From Chitinophagaceae bacterium (GTDB lineage Bacteria > Bacteroidota > Bacteroidia > Chitinophagales > Chitinophagaceae): 64,000 nt of DNA. Location: NCBI GenBank assembly GCA_024707305.1, contig JANPZZ010000025.1, positions 34,940 to 98,939 on the forward strand. The letters are read 5' to 3'. Below, one piece after another: positions 27,613 to 36,726 of this stretch. Made by a program: the position numbers and the translations under genes. How positions within the stretch are numbered: the first letter of the stretch is position 1; each line of letters starts with the position of its first letter. The notes beneath the pieces are model-generated. The model worked only from the letters and a program-made list of their open reading frames with translations. It had not been told where the DNA came from and did no database searches.

Positions 27613-29066
27613 TTATAAATTTTCCTGGAATGCTTTAATCTTATTGTAAAGCGTTTTCCGGTCGATCTTCAATAATTCAGCTGCTTTTTTCTTATTAAAA
27701 TTCACCTGTTGCAACACCGACATGATGGTTTCGTATTCAGCGCGCAACGCGGCATCACGCAGATCAGTTTCACGTCCGAATGCTGGCGCAGGAATGGAAT
27801 ACGATGAATTTGTCGTTGTTGTCGTTTGTATATGCTGACTATTTTCTGCCTGTAGTGGTTCCTGGTTCATTTCCCAGGGCAAGGTAGCCGTGGTGATTTT
27901 CTGACCAGGTGCTGTTAACAACACTGACCTTCTGACCACGTTCCTGAATTCACGCAGGTTTCCGGGCCATGAATATTGTTGAAACAACTGGAGCACTGGC
28001 TCCTCGAAACCTGCCACGTCTTTATCCAGCTCTTCATTTGTTTTTTGTAAAAAGAAATCAGCGAATGCAAGAATGTCCTGCTTTCTATTGCGCAGTGGCG
28101 GCAGGTTAATGCTAAACTCATTAAAGCGATGGTAAAGGTCTTCACGGAATTTTCCTTTACGATAGGCATCCTGAAGATTTTCATTACTCGCAACAATAAT
28201 ACGCACGTCCACTTCTTTCTCTTTGTTGCCTCCAACACGCTTAATTTTTTCTTTCCTGAATCACGCGCAGCAATGTAGCCTGAACGTCGAGTGAAAGGTT
28301 GGCTACCTCATCGAGGAACAGCGTACCACCATCTGCCAGTTCAAAATGACCTTCTTTATCCTGTAGAGCTCCTGTAAACGCACCTTTCACGTGACCAAAC
28401 AGTTCGCTACCGGCCAGTTCTTTTGATAACGTTCCGCAATCCATCGCTACGAAAGGCTTATCACGACGATGGCTCAAATCATGAATCGTTCGAGCGATTA
28501 CTTCTTTACCCGTTCCACTTTCACCGTATAAAATGATACTGTAGTTGGTTTCGGCTACTACATTAATCTGATCGTATAAAGCCTTTGTGCTAGGCGATGT
28601 TCCAACCATGTATCCGCCGCTCCCGGTTTTTGCAGCTTTTGGCGCTTTCCTTTCGCTGGTTACCTGATGAGGTGCAGGTTCATTGTCGAGCGCTTTTTTT
28701 AAGTACACTCAATACTTCGTCTGGAATCAGCGGTTTTACAATATAATCATACGCGCCCATCTTAATCACTTCCACAGCAGTTTTGATATCTGAATAACCC
28801 GTGATCATCAAAACCTTTACATGCGGATTGTGGTGGCGAAGTGATTTCAACACCTCAATACCTTCCATATCACCCAGGCGATAATCACAGATTACAAGAT
28901 CGAAATCTCCATCAGCGTACTTAGCAATACCTTTGTTTCCTGCATGCGCTGTTTCTGTCTCAAAACCATTCCTCGTTAGATACCTCGAAAGAAGATTACA
29001 GAGATCCATGTCGTCATCGATAATGAGGATTTTTTTGCTCATAAAATACAAGTTGGTCGTTTGCAA
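27613..29066 (-). CDS. NtrC-family sigma-54-dependent response regulator, two frameshifts
   Basis: Three overlapping frames rebuild one regulator of about 480 residues. The receiver (29066 to about 28700) has IDDDMDLCNLL, CDYRLGDMEG with the phospho-acceptor Asp, and YDYIVKPL. The AAA+ domain has GESGTGKEVIART (Walker A), ELFGHVKGAFTGALQDKEG (GAFTGA loop contacting sigma-54), DGGTLFLDEVANL (Walker B) and REDLYHRFNEFSINLPPLR. The C-terminus is a Fis-type helix-turn-helix (KKKAAELLKIDRKTLYNKI). Extra bases lie in the T7 run 28694-28700 and T6 run 28245-28250. It activates sigma-54 promoters; the partner kinase is probably the CHASE3 kinase at 29798-31213. Confidence 0.92.
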
Positions 29067-29157
29067 AAAATTATATTTGTTTTGTAGCTCCGCACTACAC
29101 TACGCTCAAATCATGCCGAATTAGTTAAACTCAAGATGTATTTTCACAGATTAGCGG

Positions 29158-29174
29158 ATTTGGCAGTAAAATTT
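29158..29174 (+). promoter_or_regulatory. Possible sigma-54 (-24/-12) element before the response regulator
   Basis: TTTGGCAG followed by a T-rich block resembles the -24 half of a sigma-54 promoter; the -12 GC is lacking. It is about 70 bp upstream of the receiver-only gene and next to an NtrC-type activator. Weak evidence. Confidence 0.25.
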
Positions 29175-29228
29175 TTTTTAGTCGTTGTGATTAGCTCAAG
29201 TGAGACATACAACTACTCCTCCGCGTTG

Positions 29229-29610
29229 ATGGGAAGAAGTACCGAATTTAAACCGCAAGCGCTCATTATTGATGATGAAGTGGATATTTGTTATCTGCTT
29301 AAAGGGCATCTTACGTCAACGAAATATCGCAGCAGATCATGTTACAAGCCTTGCAGCAGCTGAATCCTTTCTGGAAAAGACAGCGCCCCCGGTAATTTTT
29401 CTTGATAATCACCTTTCCGACGGATTAGGTGTGGAATACGTTCGTACAATAAAATCACGCTTTCCTTACAGTAAAGTTATCATGATTACCGCGCACGATA
29501 CTGCACATGACCGTGAAAGAGCTTATCGCGAAGGGGTTGATTTCTTCATCAGCAAACCTTTTAATCGCGATACTATTTTACGTACTATTGAAAATATTTC
29601 CCTCGACTGA
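29229..29610 (+). CDS. Single-domain response regulator (CheY-like receiver), frameshifted
   Basis: From the ATG at 29229 the frame reads QALIIDDEVDICYLLKGHL, then shifts near 29328 to AADHVTSLAAAESFL and continues VIFLDNHLSDGLGVEYV, SKVIMITAHDTAHDRERAYR and DFFISKPFNRDTI. Together this is a receiver of about 125 residues with the acidic pair, the phospho-acceptor Asp in FLDNHL, the Thr/Ser after IMI and the conserved Lys in SKPF. No output domain is present. It is divergent from the NtrC-type gene and faces the histidine kinase tail to tail, so all three may form one signalling module. Confidence 0.82.
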
Positions 29611-29797
29611 ATTTCTCCCTCCCCCGTCATTCTGTTCCCCAATTTGGGGAAATAATTCCACAGCTCCCTCAATTTACCGCAATTTTCAACAACCAAGAAT
29701 TGTCAAATTTTTCACTTAAAGGAAAATAAACTAAGAGTATACACATATGCTTTTGGCATAATTGGTTTTAGCAGGTGCATTGCGGACAGGTTCAGTA

Positions 29798-31213
29798 TTA
29801 GTCGACATCGCTTTCTTCGTCTTTCAGGTTCAGCGTAACGATAAATGTGGTACCCAGCCCCGGCTTACTGCGAACTTTAATATTACCCTTGTGATTAAGG
29901 ATGATGTTCTGCGTGTTGGTAAGCCCCAGACCATTTCCTTTTTCTTGGCTGTGAAATAGGGCTCAAACAAGCGCGCCTGGGTTTCTTCGTTCATGCCTAT
30001 TCCATTGTCGCGAATTTCAACCTGGCACTTGTTTCCCACTTTCCTCGTACGGAGTTCGAGCAGCCCCCTGCCTGTTTCCATGGCTTCAATCGCATTGACA
30101 ATGATATTGAGAAAAGCGATTTTGATTTTTTCTTTATCTACGTGAATCTGGCAAAGGTCACGCGCATAGTCTTTGGTTACCTTCACTTCTTTCAATTCTA
30201 TCCGGTCGCTTGCAAATCCAATTGCCTCGTCGAGCAGTTCATTGATATAAACATCATCAAATTCGAGCTGCGCAAAACGAGTGCTGTTTAATAAATCAGA
30301 AACAAGCTGGTTGATACGATTTACGTTTCTGCCAATCATATCCAGCAGCACTTCTGCTTCCTCCTGGTTGCCGGTTATTTCTTTTATTTGTTCGGATGCC
30401 AGCGAAATATTTGTAAGCGGATTACGTACTTCGTGTGCAATGGTGCGGGCAATACGTCCTGTAGCTACAAATTTTTCCATGCTTTTCAGTTCCTGCAATT
30501 CAAGGTTAACCCGATCGAGTTCTTTCACACGTTCTTCCAGTTGCTGGCCATAATTGCGCGCGTTGGTGATCGCTGTTTCCTTCGCTTTATTCTCACGGTT
30601 GTAAACATATACGGAGTAAACGATAGTGATTAAAGCAATGATTAATGAAACAACCGTTACCAAACTTGTTGTTGTGTAAAACCCTGCAAGATTTCCATCC
30701 CGGCTTTTCACCATCAGCCGTTCCTGTTCCTGCATGTCCGCCAGAAATTGTCGAATGCTATCCATCATCACCCTATTTGCCTGGCGCGAGGCCATCAAAT
30801 TGGGCGTAATCTTGTAACCGTTTACCTGGTATTCACGAATTGCATTGGATAACGACGCAAGTCGCCGATCGATCAACGGGCCGAGCATTTTAACTCTTTC
30901 CCGGAATTGCGGTTCATCGTTGGTTAATGTTTTTAACTGGTCGTAGGTAACCGCCACTCTTTTTCGATGCCGCGTGATAAGGTCGCAGAAATTGAAAATC
31001 ATTCGTGAGCACATATCCACGCACACCCGTTTCCGCTTCGGCTACATCTACCTGAATGCTATTGATTTTTTGAATAACAGTATACGAATGCGTAACCCAA
31101 TCAGTTTCCCTATTCAATTTACCAATGATGAAAAAGATGAGGCCGTACGATAACAACATCAATAGAAGAGCAATCAGATAACTCCATCGAATCTTGGCTT
31201 TTGAAAGTGGCAT
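29798..31213 (-). CDS. CHASE3-domain sensor histidine kinase, two frameshifts
   Basis: N-terminal helix (about 10-30), a CHASE3 extracytoplasmic domain (VTHSYTVIQKINSIQVDVAE, AETGVRGYVLTND), a second helix near 160-180, a coiled segment, HisKA (GRIARTIAHEVRNPLTNISL with phospho-acceptor His) and HATPase_c (FLNIIVNAIEAME N-box, IRDNGIGMNEETQARLFEPY). The final G box is in another frame: GNGLGLTNTQNIILNHKG, ending at a TAA complementary to 29798-29800. Frame changes are in a T5 run (30960-30964) and an A-rich run near 29945. Membrane kinase, probably the partner of the NtrC-type regulator and the receiver protein. Confidence 0.88.
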
Positions 31214-31230
31214 TTGGTATTTGAGTAGAT

Positions 31231-31378
31231 GAATGGAAATGAGAAATTGAGGAAATACGACAATGTGAAAATATGGAAATTCGAGAATGTGAAAATGTGG
31301 AAATTCGAGAATGTGAAAATATGAAAATGTGGATTAGGTTTTCCACATCTTCTCATTTTCGCATTTCCTCATTTGTGA
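31231..31378. repeat. Family A octamer arrays in inverted arrangement
   Basis: From 31231 units such as ATGTGAAA, ATATGGAA and ATTCGAGA follow in 8-bp phase for about 13 units, with a 24-bp higher-order repeat (ATGTGRAA, ATRTGRAA, ATTCGAGA). After a short turn at about 31333 the inverse motif appears (TCCACATC, TTCGCATT, TCCTCATT). It begins 18 bp upstream of the histidine kinase start codon. Confidence 0.88.
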
Positions 31379-31459
31379 ACATCTTTTGTTGAATGATTTT
31401 TACAATGCTATTCAATTCTCCTCAACAAAAACTAATTAACAACTGATATTATAGCAATG

Positions 31460-31630
31460 TTAAATTGAATTTGCTTTTGCCGTACGAGGGCAAATAATTA
31501 CACCCTGTATCGCTGATATAATAGAAAGCAATAAGAGTAAATGTACCAGACCGCCTGTTTTGTAAACAAATGCGCCCATTATCCAACCAATCATTAACAA
31601 CACCGACAATAAAATTAAAAGCGTTCTCAT
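31460..31630 (-). CDS. Small lmo0937-type membrane protein
   Basis: An ATG complementary to 31628-31630 gives 56 residues: a hydrophobic helix (LLILLSVLLMIGWIMGAFVY), the turn KTGGLVH and a second helix (LLLLLSIISAIQGVII). This two-helix pattern with a central G(A/G)xxH matches the small lmo0937 family found widely near stress genes. A longer open frame reaches 31768, but the extra part does not resemble the family. A TGGCATAC-type element about 40 bp upstream on this strand could be a sigma-54-like signal. Function of the family is unknown. Confidence 0.6.
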   Translation of the reverse strand: MRTLLILLSVLLMIGWIMGAFVYKTGGLVHLLLLLSIISAIQGVIICPRTAKANSI

Positions 31631-31856
31631 ACAAAATCGTTTTGCCTCGTTTAATGAAAAAAGTATGCCAGAGGAAAAACGCAATTCGATGTAACTGCAT
31701 ATGAATCTTTTGTAAAGAAAAAGCGCGGGGTATAATAACGATGTCAACATCCAGGTTTTGGGAATCATTACTGGTTAAATCCCCAGGTCGTAAAAAAGAA
31801 TTCCTTTTCGTTGCGGAATCTTTTCCCCAGCAAACATACCTCCACGGCTGAAATTG

Positions 31857-31873
31857 TTTGGCAAGGGCTTTGA
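31857..31873 (+). promoter_or_regulatory. Possible sigma-54 promoter of the small stress-type genes
   Basis: TTTGGCAAGGGCTTTGA fits the -24 element (TTGGCA) and the TTTG part of the -12 element, with GA in place of GC at the key position. It lies about 25-40 bp upstream of the ATG at 31898, a correct distance. An NtrC-type activator is encoded 3 kb away. Confidence 0.35.
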
Positions 31874-31897
31874 ACCTGTTTAATCAAATTATAAGTT

Positions 31898-32251
31898 ATG
31901 GTAAAGAACGCAACTACAGAAGATATGAAGACGATGACCTCCTGTCATAGCAAGTTGATGTCTGAAGGATTTACGGAAGACTTCAAAGCTTCAGAAGCAG
32001 GACTGTTATCGCTGCAACAGGAAAGAATTTATGCACCCCAGGATATTAAGGAAGTAAACTTCTATCGTTTTGAGGGTGCCAGCGATCCAGCCGATAATTC
32101 TATTCTTTACGCGATCGAAACAACGGATGGCATTAAAGGGACATTGGTGGATGCTTATGGTCCTTATGCGGATACGCGTGTTGATTCATTTATGCAGGAA
32201 GTAGAATCTCTATACAAAAAACCGGTCCACCATGATTCAAAATCAAATTGA
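31898..32251 (+). CDS. Small protein of the Bacteroidota 'phosphoribosylpyrophosphate synthetase-like' family
   Basis: This 117-residue protein resembles a short family often mislabelled as phosphoribosylpyrophosphate synthetase in Bacteroidota genomes: an N-terminal helix (KLMSEGFTEDFKASEAGLLS), VNFYRFEGASDPADNSILYA, and IKGTLVDAYGPYADTRVDSF. There is no PRPP-binding loop or kinase motif, so the enzyme name should not be used as a function. Its 3' end overlaps the next gene by 20 bp, so the two are translated together. Cytoplasmic, function unknown. Confidence 0.65.
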   Translation: MVKNATTEDMKTMTSCHSKLMSEGFTEDFKASEAGLLSLQQERIYAPQDIKEVNFYRFEGASDPADNSILYAIETTDGIKGTLVDAYGPYADTRVDSFMQEVESLYKKPVHHDSKSN

Positions 32252-32576
32252 CCCTTATATCAGGGTTTGCATGAAGGCCTGGCTTCTTTGCGAGTCGGCA
32301 ATTCATAATGAGCTAAAGAAAAAAACTCCTTGTGAAAATCTGTTGCAGGCTTGTGGCGATTGTGGTAGAAGTTGTTTTACGCTTGTTTCACAGCTCGCCA
32401 GTGAACAACCTTATGATACGGGTTTTAAAGTGTGGGATTGCCTGTTATATTGCAGGCAGTGTGCAGAAGCATGTGAGGCTTTTGGTTCGAATGAAGAAGA
32501 TTATATTCTGTGTAAAGAAGCCTGCGATTCATGCGCAGGTTATCTGAAAGAAATTGTACCGTTCTATTTAAACTAA
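32232..32576 (+). CDS. Cysteine-rich four-helix-bundle protein (DUF326/Csp-like, probable copper storage)
   Basis: A 114-residue protein with thirteen cysteines in helical spacing: LLQACGDCGRSC, VWDCLLYCRQCAEACEAF, ILCKEACDSCAGY. This is the DUF326/YhjQ pattern shared with cytosolic copper-storage proteins (Csp), where Cys residues line the inside of a four-helix bundle and bind Cu(I). No signal peptide is visible, so it would act in the cytoplasm. The start lies inside the previous gene (20-bp overlap). Copper binding is inferred from the family. Confidence 0.8.
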   Translation: MIQNQIDPYIRVCMKAWLLCESAIHNELKKKTPCENLLQACGDCGRSCFTLVSQLASEQPYDTGFKVWDCLLYCRQCAEACEAFGSNEEDYILCKEACDSCAGYLKEIVPFYLN

Positions 32577-32620
32577 GTTTAGGGCTTAGTCTACCATATA
32601 TTGCGTTTCACGCATTTCTT

Positions 32621-32657
32621 AGCCTTTCGGGTTTTGCAGTACCGGGAGGCTTTCTTT
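32621..32657 (+). terminator. Probable terminator after the DUF326 gene
   Basis: AGCCT and CGG at 32621-32630 pair imperfectly with CCGGGAGGCT at 32642-32651, followed by TTCTTTT. The stem has mismatches, so the call is moderate. Confidence 0.45.
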
Positions 32658-32762
32658 TACCACGAACTTCATCGGTCAGGAATAGGATGCATTGGCCTTA
32701 AACATTTGTGCGTTCCACTTCCGTCACCTGTTTCTCCGTAAATTTGCATCAAATTTCCTGTA

Positions 32763-33752
32763 TTGGATAAGAGCAATTTTGTAGATCAGATCCGCATTTT
32801 TTGTCGCAGCGGCCACGGAGGTGCGGGCAGCCGCCATTTTATGCGTAACAAGTTCACTGCCATGGGCGGCCCCGATGGTGGTGATGGGGGTCGTGGTGGC
32901 CATATTATCCTGAAAGGAAACCGCAACCTTTGGACACTCCTGCACCTTCGTTATCACAAGAATGTGCTGGCAGAAAATGGAGAAGGTGGCAGCGGCAACA
33001 ACAAAACCGGACGTTTTGGAAAGGATATCGTGCTGGAAGTCCCCCTGGGTACCATAGCCTTAGATGAGGAAACGGGCAAACAGGAAGTGGAGATCATGGA
33101 AGACGGGCAGGAAATCATCTGGATTCCCGGCGGTAGAGGCGGTTTGGGCAACAGCCATTTTGCCACCGCCACCAACCAGGCGCCTGAACATGCACAGCCC
33201 GGATTACCCGGCAGCGAAGGATGGAAAGTACTTGAGTTAAAAGTACTCGCCGATGTTGGTCTCGTTGGTTTTCCGAATGCCGGAAAATCGACACTCCTTT
33301 CGGTTATTACTGCCGCTAAACCCAAAATTGCAGATTACGCTTTTACCACCATCACACCCAATCTTGGGATGGTAGAATACCGCGATGGTCGCAGCTTCTG
33401 TATCGCCGACCTCCCCGGAATTATTGAAGGAGCCGCAGAAGGCAAAGGCCTCGGACATCGCTTTCTTCGCCATATCGAAAGAAATTCCATCCTGCTTTTC
33501 CTGATTCCGGCCGACAGCGATGATCATAAAAAAGAATTCGAAATCCTGGTGAAGGAACTGGAACAATACAACCCGGAACTACTGCATAAAAAGTTTGTAA
33601 TAGCCATCAGTAAAAGTGACCTGCTCGATGAGGAACTGACTGAAGCTATTAAAAAAGAACTACCCGAATCCGTACCGCATATCTTTATTTCAGCCGTTAC
33701 CCAAAAGGGACTTACAGAGCTGAAGGATATGCTTTGGAAAGTTTTGAACTAA
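32763..33752 (+). CDS. obg: Obg/CgtA GTPase
   Basis: This 329-residue protein has the glycine-rich Obg domain (about 1-158; [33 protein letters not shown]) and a GTPase domain with G1 [10 protein letters not shown]3 DLPGI followed by [17 protein letters not shown], and G4 SKSD (NKxD variant). The start is TTG at 32763, directly before DKSNFVDQ, the usual N-terminus; no nearby ATG fits. Obg is an essential GTPase in late 50S ribosome assembly and the stringent response. It appears to be transcribed alone. Confidence 0.96.
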   Translation: MDKSNFVDQIRIFCRSGHGGAGSRHFMRNKFTAMGGPDGGDGGRGGHIILKGNRNLWTLLHLRYHKNVLAENGEGGSGNNKTGRFGKDIVLEVPLGTIALDEETGKQEVEIMEDGQEIIWIPGGRGGLGNSHFATATNQAPEHAQPGLPGSEGWKVLELKVLADVGLVGFPNAGKSTLLSVITAAKPKIADYAFTTITPNLGMVEYRDGRSFCIADLPGIIEGAAEGKGLGHRFLRHIERNSILLFLIPADSDDHKKEFEILVKELEQYNPELLHKKFVIAISKSDLLDEELTEAIKKELPESVPHIFISAVTQKGLTELKDMLWKVLN

Positions 33753-33769
33753 TATCTTAAAAAAGTATA

Positions 33770-33799
33770 GCAGGCAAATCCTTTACGGGGTTTGCCTGC
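33770..33799. other. 9-bp hairpin after obg
   Basis: GCAGGCAAA and TTTGCCTGC form a perfect stem with a 12-nt loop 18 bp after the obg stop. There is no T run, so it is either a factor-dependent end or a 5' UTR hairpin of the following peptidase gene. Confidence 0.55.
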
Positions 33800-33842
33800 C
33801 TGCCATTGCCGTAAGCGACAACTTCAACCTAAATTTTATACC

Positions 33843-36008
33843 TTGAAAAAATTCGTTCTATCCTTTCTGATTATCATTTCAATTTCTATCCGTTCAGTAG
33901 CCGAAGAAGGCATGTGGCTTCCATATTTACTGGGCCAGCAGGTGTATAATGAGATGGTGAAAAAAGGTTTAAAGCTGACTCCCGAGCAAATGTATTCCAT
34001 CAACAATGCATCCTTAAAAGATGCGATTGTGATTTTTGGTGGTGGATGTACCGGTGAAGTGGTGAGCGGCGAAGGCATGTTGCTAACAAACCATCACTGC
34101 GGATACGAAGTAATTGCCAATGCGAGTACACTCCAGCATAATTATCTACGCGATGGCTTTTATGCAAAAACGCGCAATGATGAAATTCCAACGACGCTTT
34201 CAGTTCAGTTTCTATTAAAAATAGAAGATGTAACAAAAGAAGTTATGGATTCACTGGAAGGTTTAAGCGGACTGGAACGTTCCAAAAGCAAACTTCCGTT
34301 CTCAATCGCATCAACCAACGTTTATCAGATGCTGGAAAATTGATTGAAACAAGGGTGAGCCCACTTTTCCGCGGCAATCAGTTCATTGCATTTGTTTACC
34401 AGCGCTACACCGATGTGCGTTTGGTAGGCGCTCCGCCTGAAACAATTGGAAAATTTGGGGGAGACAGCGATAACTGGGAGTGGCCGCGACATACGGGTGA
34501 TTTCTCCATCTTCCGTGTATACACGGCGCCCGATGGAAAGGCGGCTCCTTATGCTGCAAACAACATCCCCTTAAAACCAAAATGGTTTCTTCCCATTTCC
34601 CTCAAACCGCTGAAAGAAGGCGACTTCACAATGACCTGGGGTTATCCCGGCAATACCAACCGCTACGAGTCATCATTCGGAATTGAACTGGCAACGGATA
34701 TCAACAATCCCTCGCTGGTGAAACTACGCGACGTGCGATTGAAAAATATGTTTGAAGAAATGAAAAAGGATCCCGCCACCAAATTGAAACTGGCAGGTAG
34801 TTATGCAATCGTCGCTAACTACTGGAAGTTTTTTGACGGCGAAACAAAACAGTTGCTGAAGTATGATATAGCTGGTAAGAAACGTAAAGAAGAAGCACAA
34901 TTCAAAGAATGGGCGAAAAACAAAACGGAATATAAATACCTGATTACAGACTGGGAGCGAATTTATAAAGAATGGAAACCGTATGGGAAACATCTGATCT
35001 ATCTGAATGAAGGAATTCTTGGTTCACAGTTAATCAGCTTTGCTGCCTCACTCAGTTCGCTGGAGAAAGCCCTGGTATCAACAAATAGCAAAGCGGCAGA
35101 TATAAAGGCTGCGAAAGAAGCGGCCGCGAAACAGCGCGAACGTTTCCTTTCTTCCTTCAACCGCGAATCTGATCAGCGGAACCTGGCAGCATTAACACAA
35201 CTTTTTTATGAAGATGTTCCAAAAGACCAGCATCCGGTTGGCTATTTTGGTTCTTTAAAAAACAGCATCGGCGCGTTGAATGATGCAAAGACATGGGAAA
35301 AACTTGCAGCACATATTTTCAATAATACATTTTTGTTGGACAATTATAAGTGGGAAGATTTTCTCGCAAATCCGGATGCGCTAAAACTGCAAAACGATCC
35401 TGCCTTTGCGTTTGCAAGCCGTTTTCTCCAGAATTATAACGGAAAGTATCTTCCAATCTATCAAAACTTTGTGGCACGCGCTACGGATATCAGCAGGCTC
35501 TATTTAAAAGGGCTCATGGAAATGGACACCGTGAAAGCCAAAAAAGATGTATCCCGATGCAACGTTCACCATGCGTGTGAGCTATGGTTCTGTGAAATCG
35601 TATCGTCCGCGCGAATCCGTTTATTACGATTATGTAACCACGTCAAAAGGAATTTTGGAAAAATACAAACCCGGCGATTACGAATTTGACCTGCATGCAA
35701 AACAAATCGAATTATTACAGAAAAAGGATTTTGGCGAGTATGCAGATCCGATTCGGAAAGACCTGGTAGTTGGCTTCATTACCACCAATGATATTACAGG
35801 CGGAAACTCCGGATCTCCGGTAATTAATGGCAACGGGCACCTGATCGGACTTGCCTTCGATGGCAACTATGAAGCGCTCAGCCATAAACTTGCTTACGAT
35901 AAAGACCTGACGCGTACCATCTGTGTCGACATCCGTTATGTACTTTGGTGTATCGACAAACTGGGAGGCGCTGGCCATCTTATCAGGGAAATGAAGTTGA
36001 TAAAATAA
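33843..36008 (+). CDS. S46 family dipeptidyl-peptidase (DPP7-like), two frameshifts
   Basis: Three frames rebuild a peptidase of about 720 residues starting at TTG 33843, which gives a signal peptide (KKFVLSFLIIISISI). Catalytic landmarks are LLTNHHCGYE (His), GKFGGDSDNWEWPRHTGDFS (Asp) and ITGGNSGSPVINGNG (Ser). The first frame change lies near 34300, before LNRINQRLSDAGKL; the second is in an A6 run near 35548, where removing one A gives KKMYPDATF. The residue 18 positions after the catalytic Ser is Gly (AFDGNYE), the position that is Arg in DPP11 and Gly in DPP7, so cleavage of dipeptides with hydrophobic P1 is likelier than Asp/Glu. Periplasmic. Confidence 0.9.
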
Positions 36009-36052
36009 ATGACTGCCTATTTAAACTATATTCGCTTTCAAAGTTTGTTGCG

Positions 36053-36712
36053 TTGAGGTATTGTTTAATCATTTTATTTTTCTTTTGTGCCCTTTCGGGA
36101 AACAGCCAGATGCGTGGAAGTGTGGCCGCGGATTTTATGGTATTTCATAATTTCTCAAAAAACCAGCGGTATTGGGGTATTGCGCAAAATATACGCGGTG
36201 AATGGAAATCGCCTGCGATGCGATTCCCGCTTTACGCAGCCGTGAGCTACACCAACCGGGCAAAGTTTAAGAACGAACTCGAGGCCACTGCAATCGACCC
36301 GTCAACGACACCGCAAAGCTTTCCTTATACCAATCGCGCACGCATTCGACATACCGTCATTTCACTGGGTATTAAACCCTACTTCAAGGGTGCCTGGGAT
36401 GCGGAAAATGGTTACAATATTTATGGCACCGCCGGGTTAGGTATATTAATGGGACAGGTACACAATACGCAAAGCACGCCTATCAATACCACGCTCTATC
36501 ATGTTCCTGTAAGAAGAGGCACTAAACATTTTAGTCGGTTAACCCTGGATCTCGGCATTGGCGCTGAATGGCCCGTTGGCGGCGATCTTTTCCTCTATGG
36601 TGAAGGGAAGACGTATATCCCGGTTTCTACTTATCCATCGGACTATCTTTTAAACAGTCATTATAACCCGCTTACTGTATACGCCTGTATCGGTGCACGC
36701 GTATTGTTTTAA
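36053..36712 (+). CDS. Outer-membrane beta-barrel protein
   Basis: A TTG start at 36053 places a good signal peptide (YCLIILFFFCALSGNSQ) at the N-terminus; the open frame upstream overlaps the peptidase and is unlikely to be translated. The mature part of about 200 residues alternates polar and hydrophobic residues in strands ending in aromatic residues and terminates in CIGARVLF, a typical barrel C-terminus. No specific family is recognised. It lies 45 bp after the S46 peptidase and 15 bp before the dipeptide epimerase, so the three may be one operon. Confidence 0.7.
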   Translation: MRYCLIILFFFCALSGNSQMRGSVAADFMVFHNFSKNQRYWGIAQNIRGEWKSPAMRFPLYAAVSYTNRAKFKNELEATAIDPSTTPQSFPYTNRARIRHTVISLGIKPYFKGAWDAENGYNIYGTAGLGILMGQVHNTQSTPINTTLYHVPVRRGTKHFSRLTLDLGIGAEWPVGGDLFLYGEGKTYIPVSTYPSDYLLNSHYNPLTVYACIGARVLF

Positions 36713-36726
36713 ACGACAACTATATT

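Noticed and set aside
29635..29651. TTCCCCAATTTGGGGAA near-palindrome as an operator
   Set aside because: A single copy between convergent gene ends with no promoter nearby; no supporting evidence.
29753..29775. TTTTGGCATAATTGG as a sigma-54 promoter
   Set aside because: No gene starts downstream on that strand; it lies beyond the stop of the histidine kinase.
31898..32251. Ribose-phosphate pyrophosphokinase activity for the 117-residue protein
   Set aside because: It is far too short and lacks the PRPP-binding loop; the name is a database carry-over for this small family.
33792..36008. S46 peptidase as a pseudogene broken into three pieces
   Set aside because: Catalytic His, Asp and Ser are all intact and at least one break is in an A6 run; the pattern matches the window-wide homopolymer errors.
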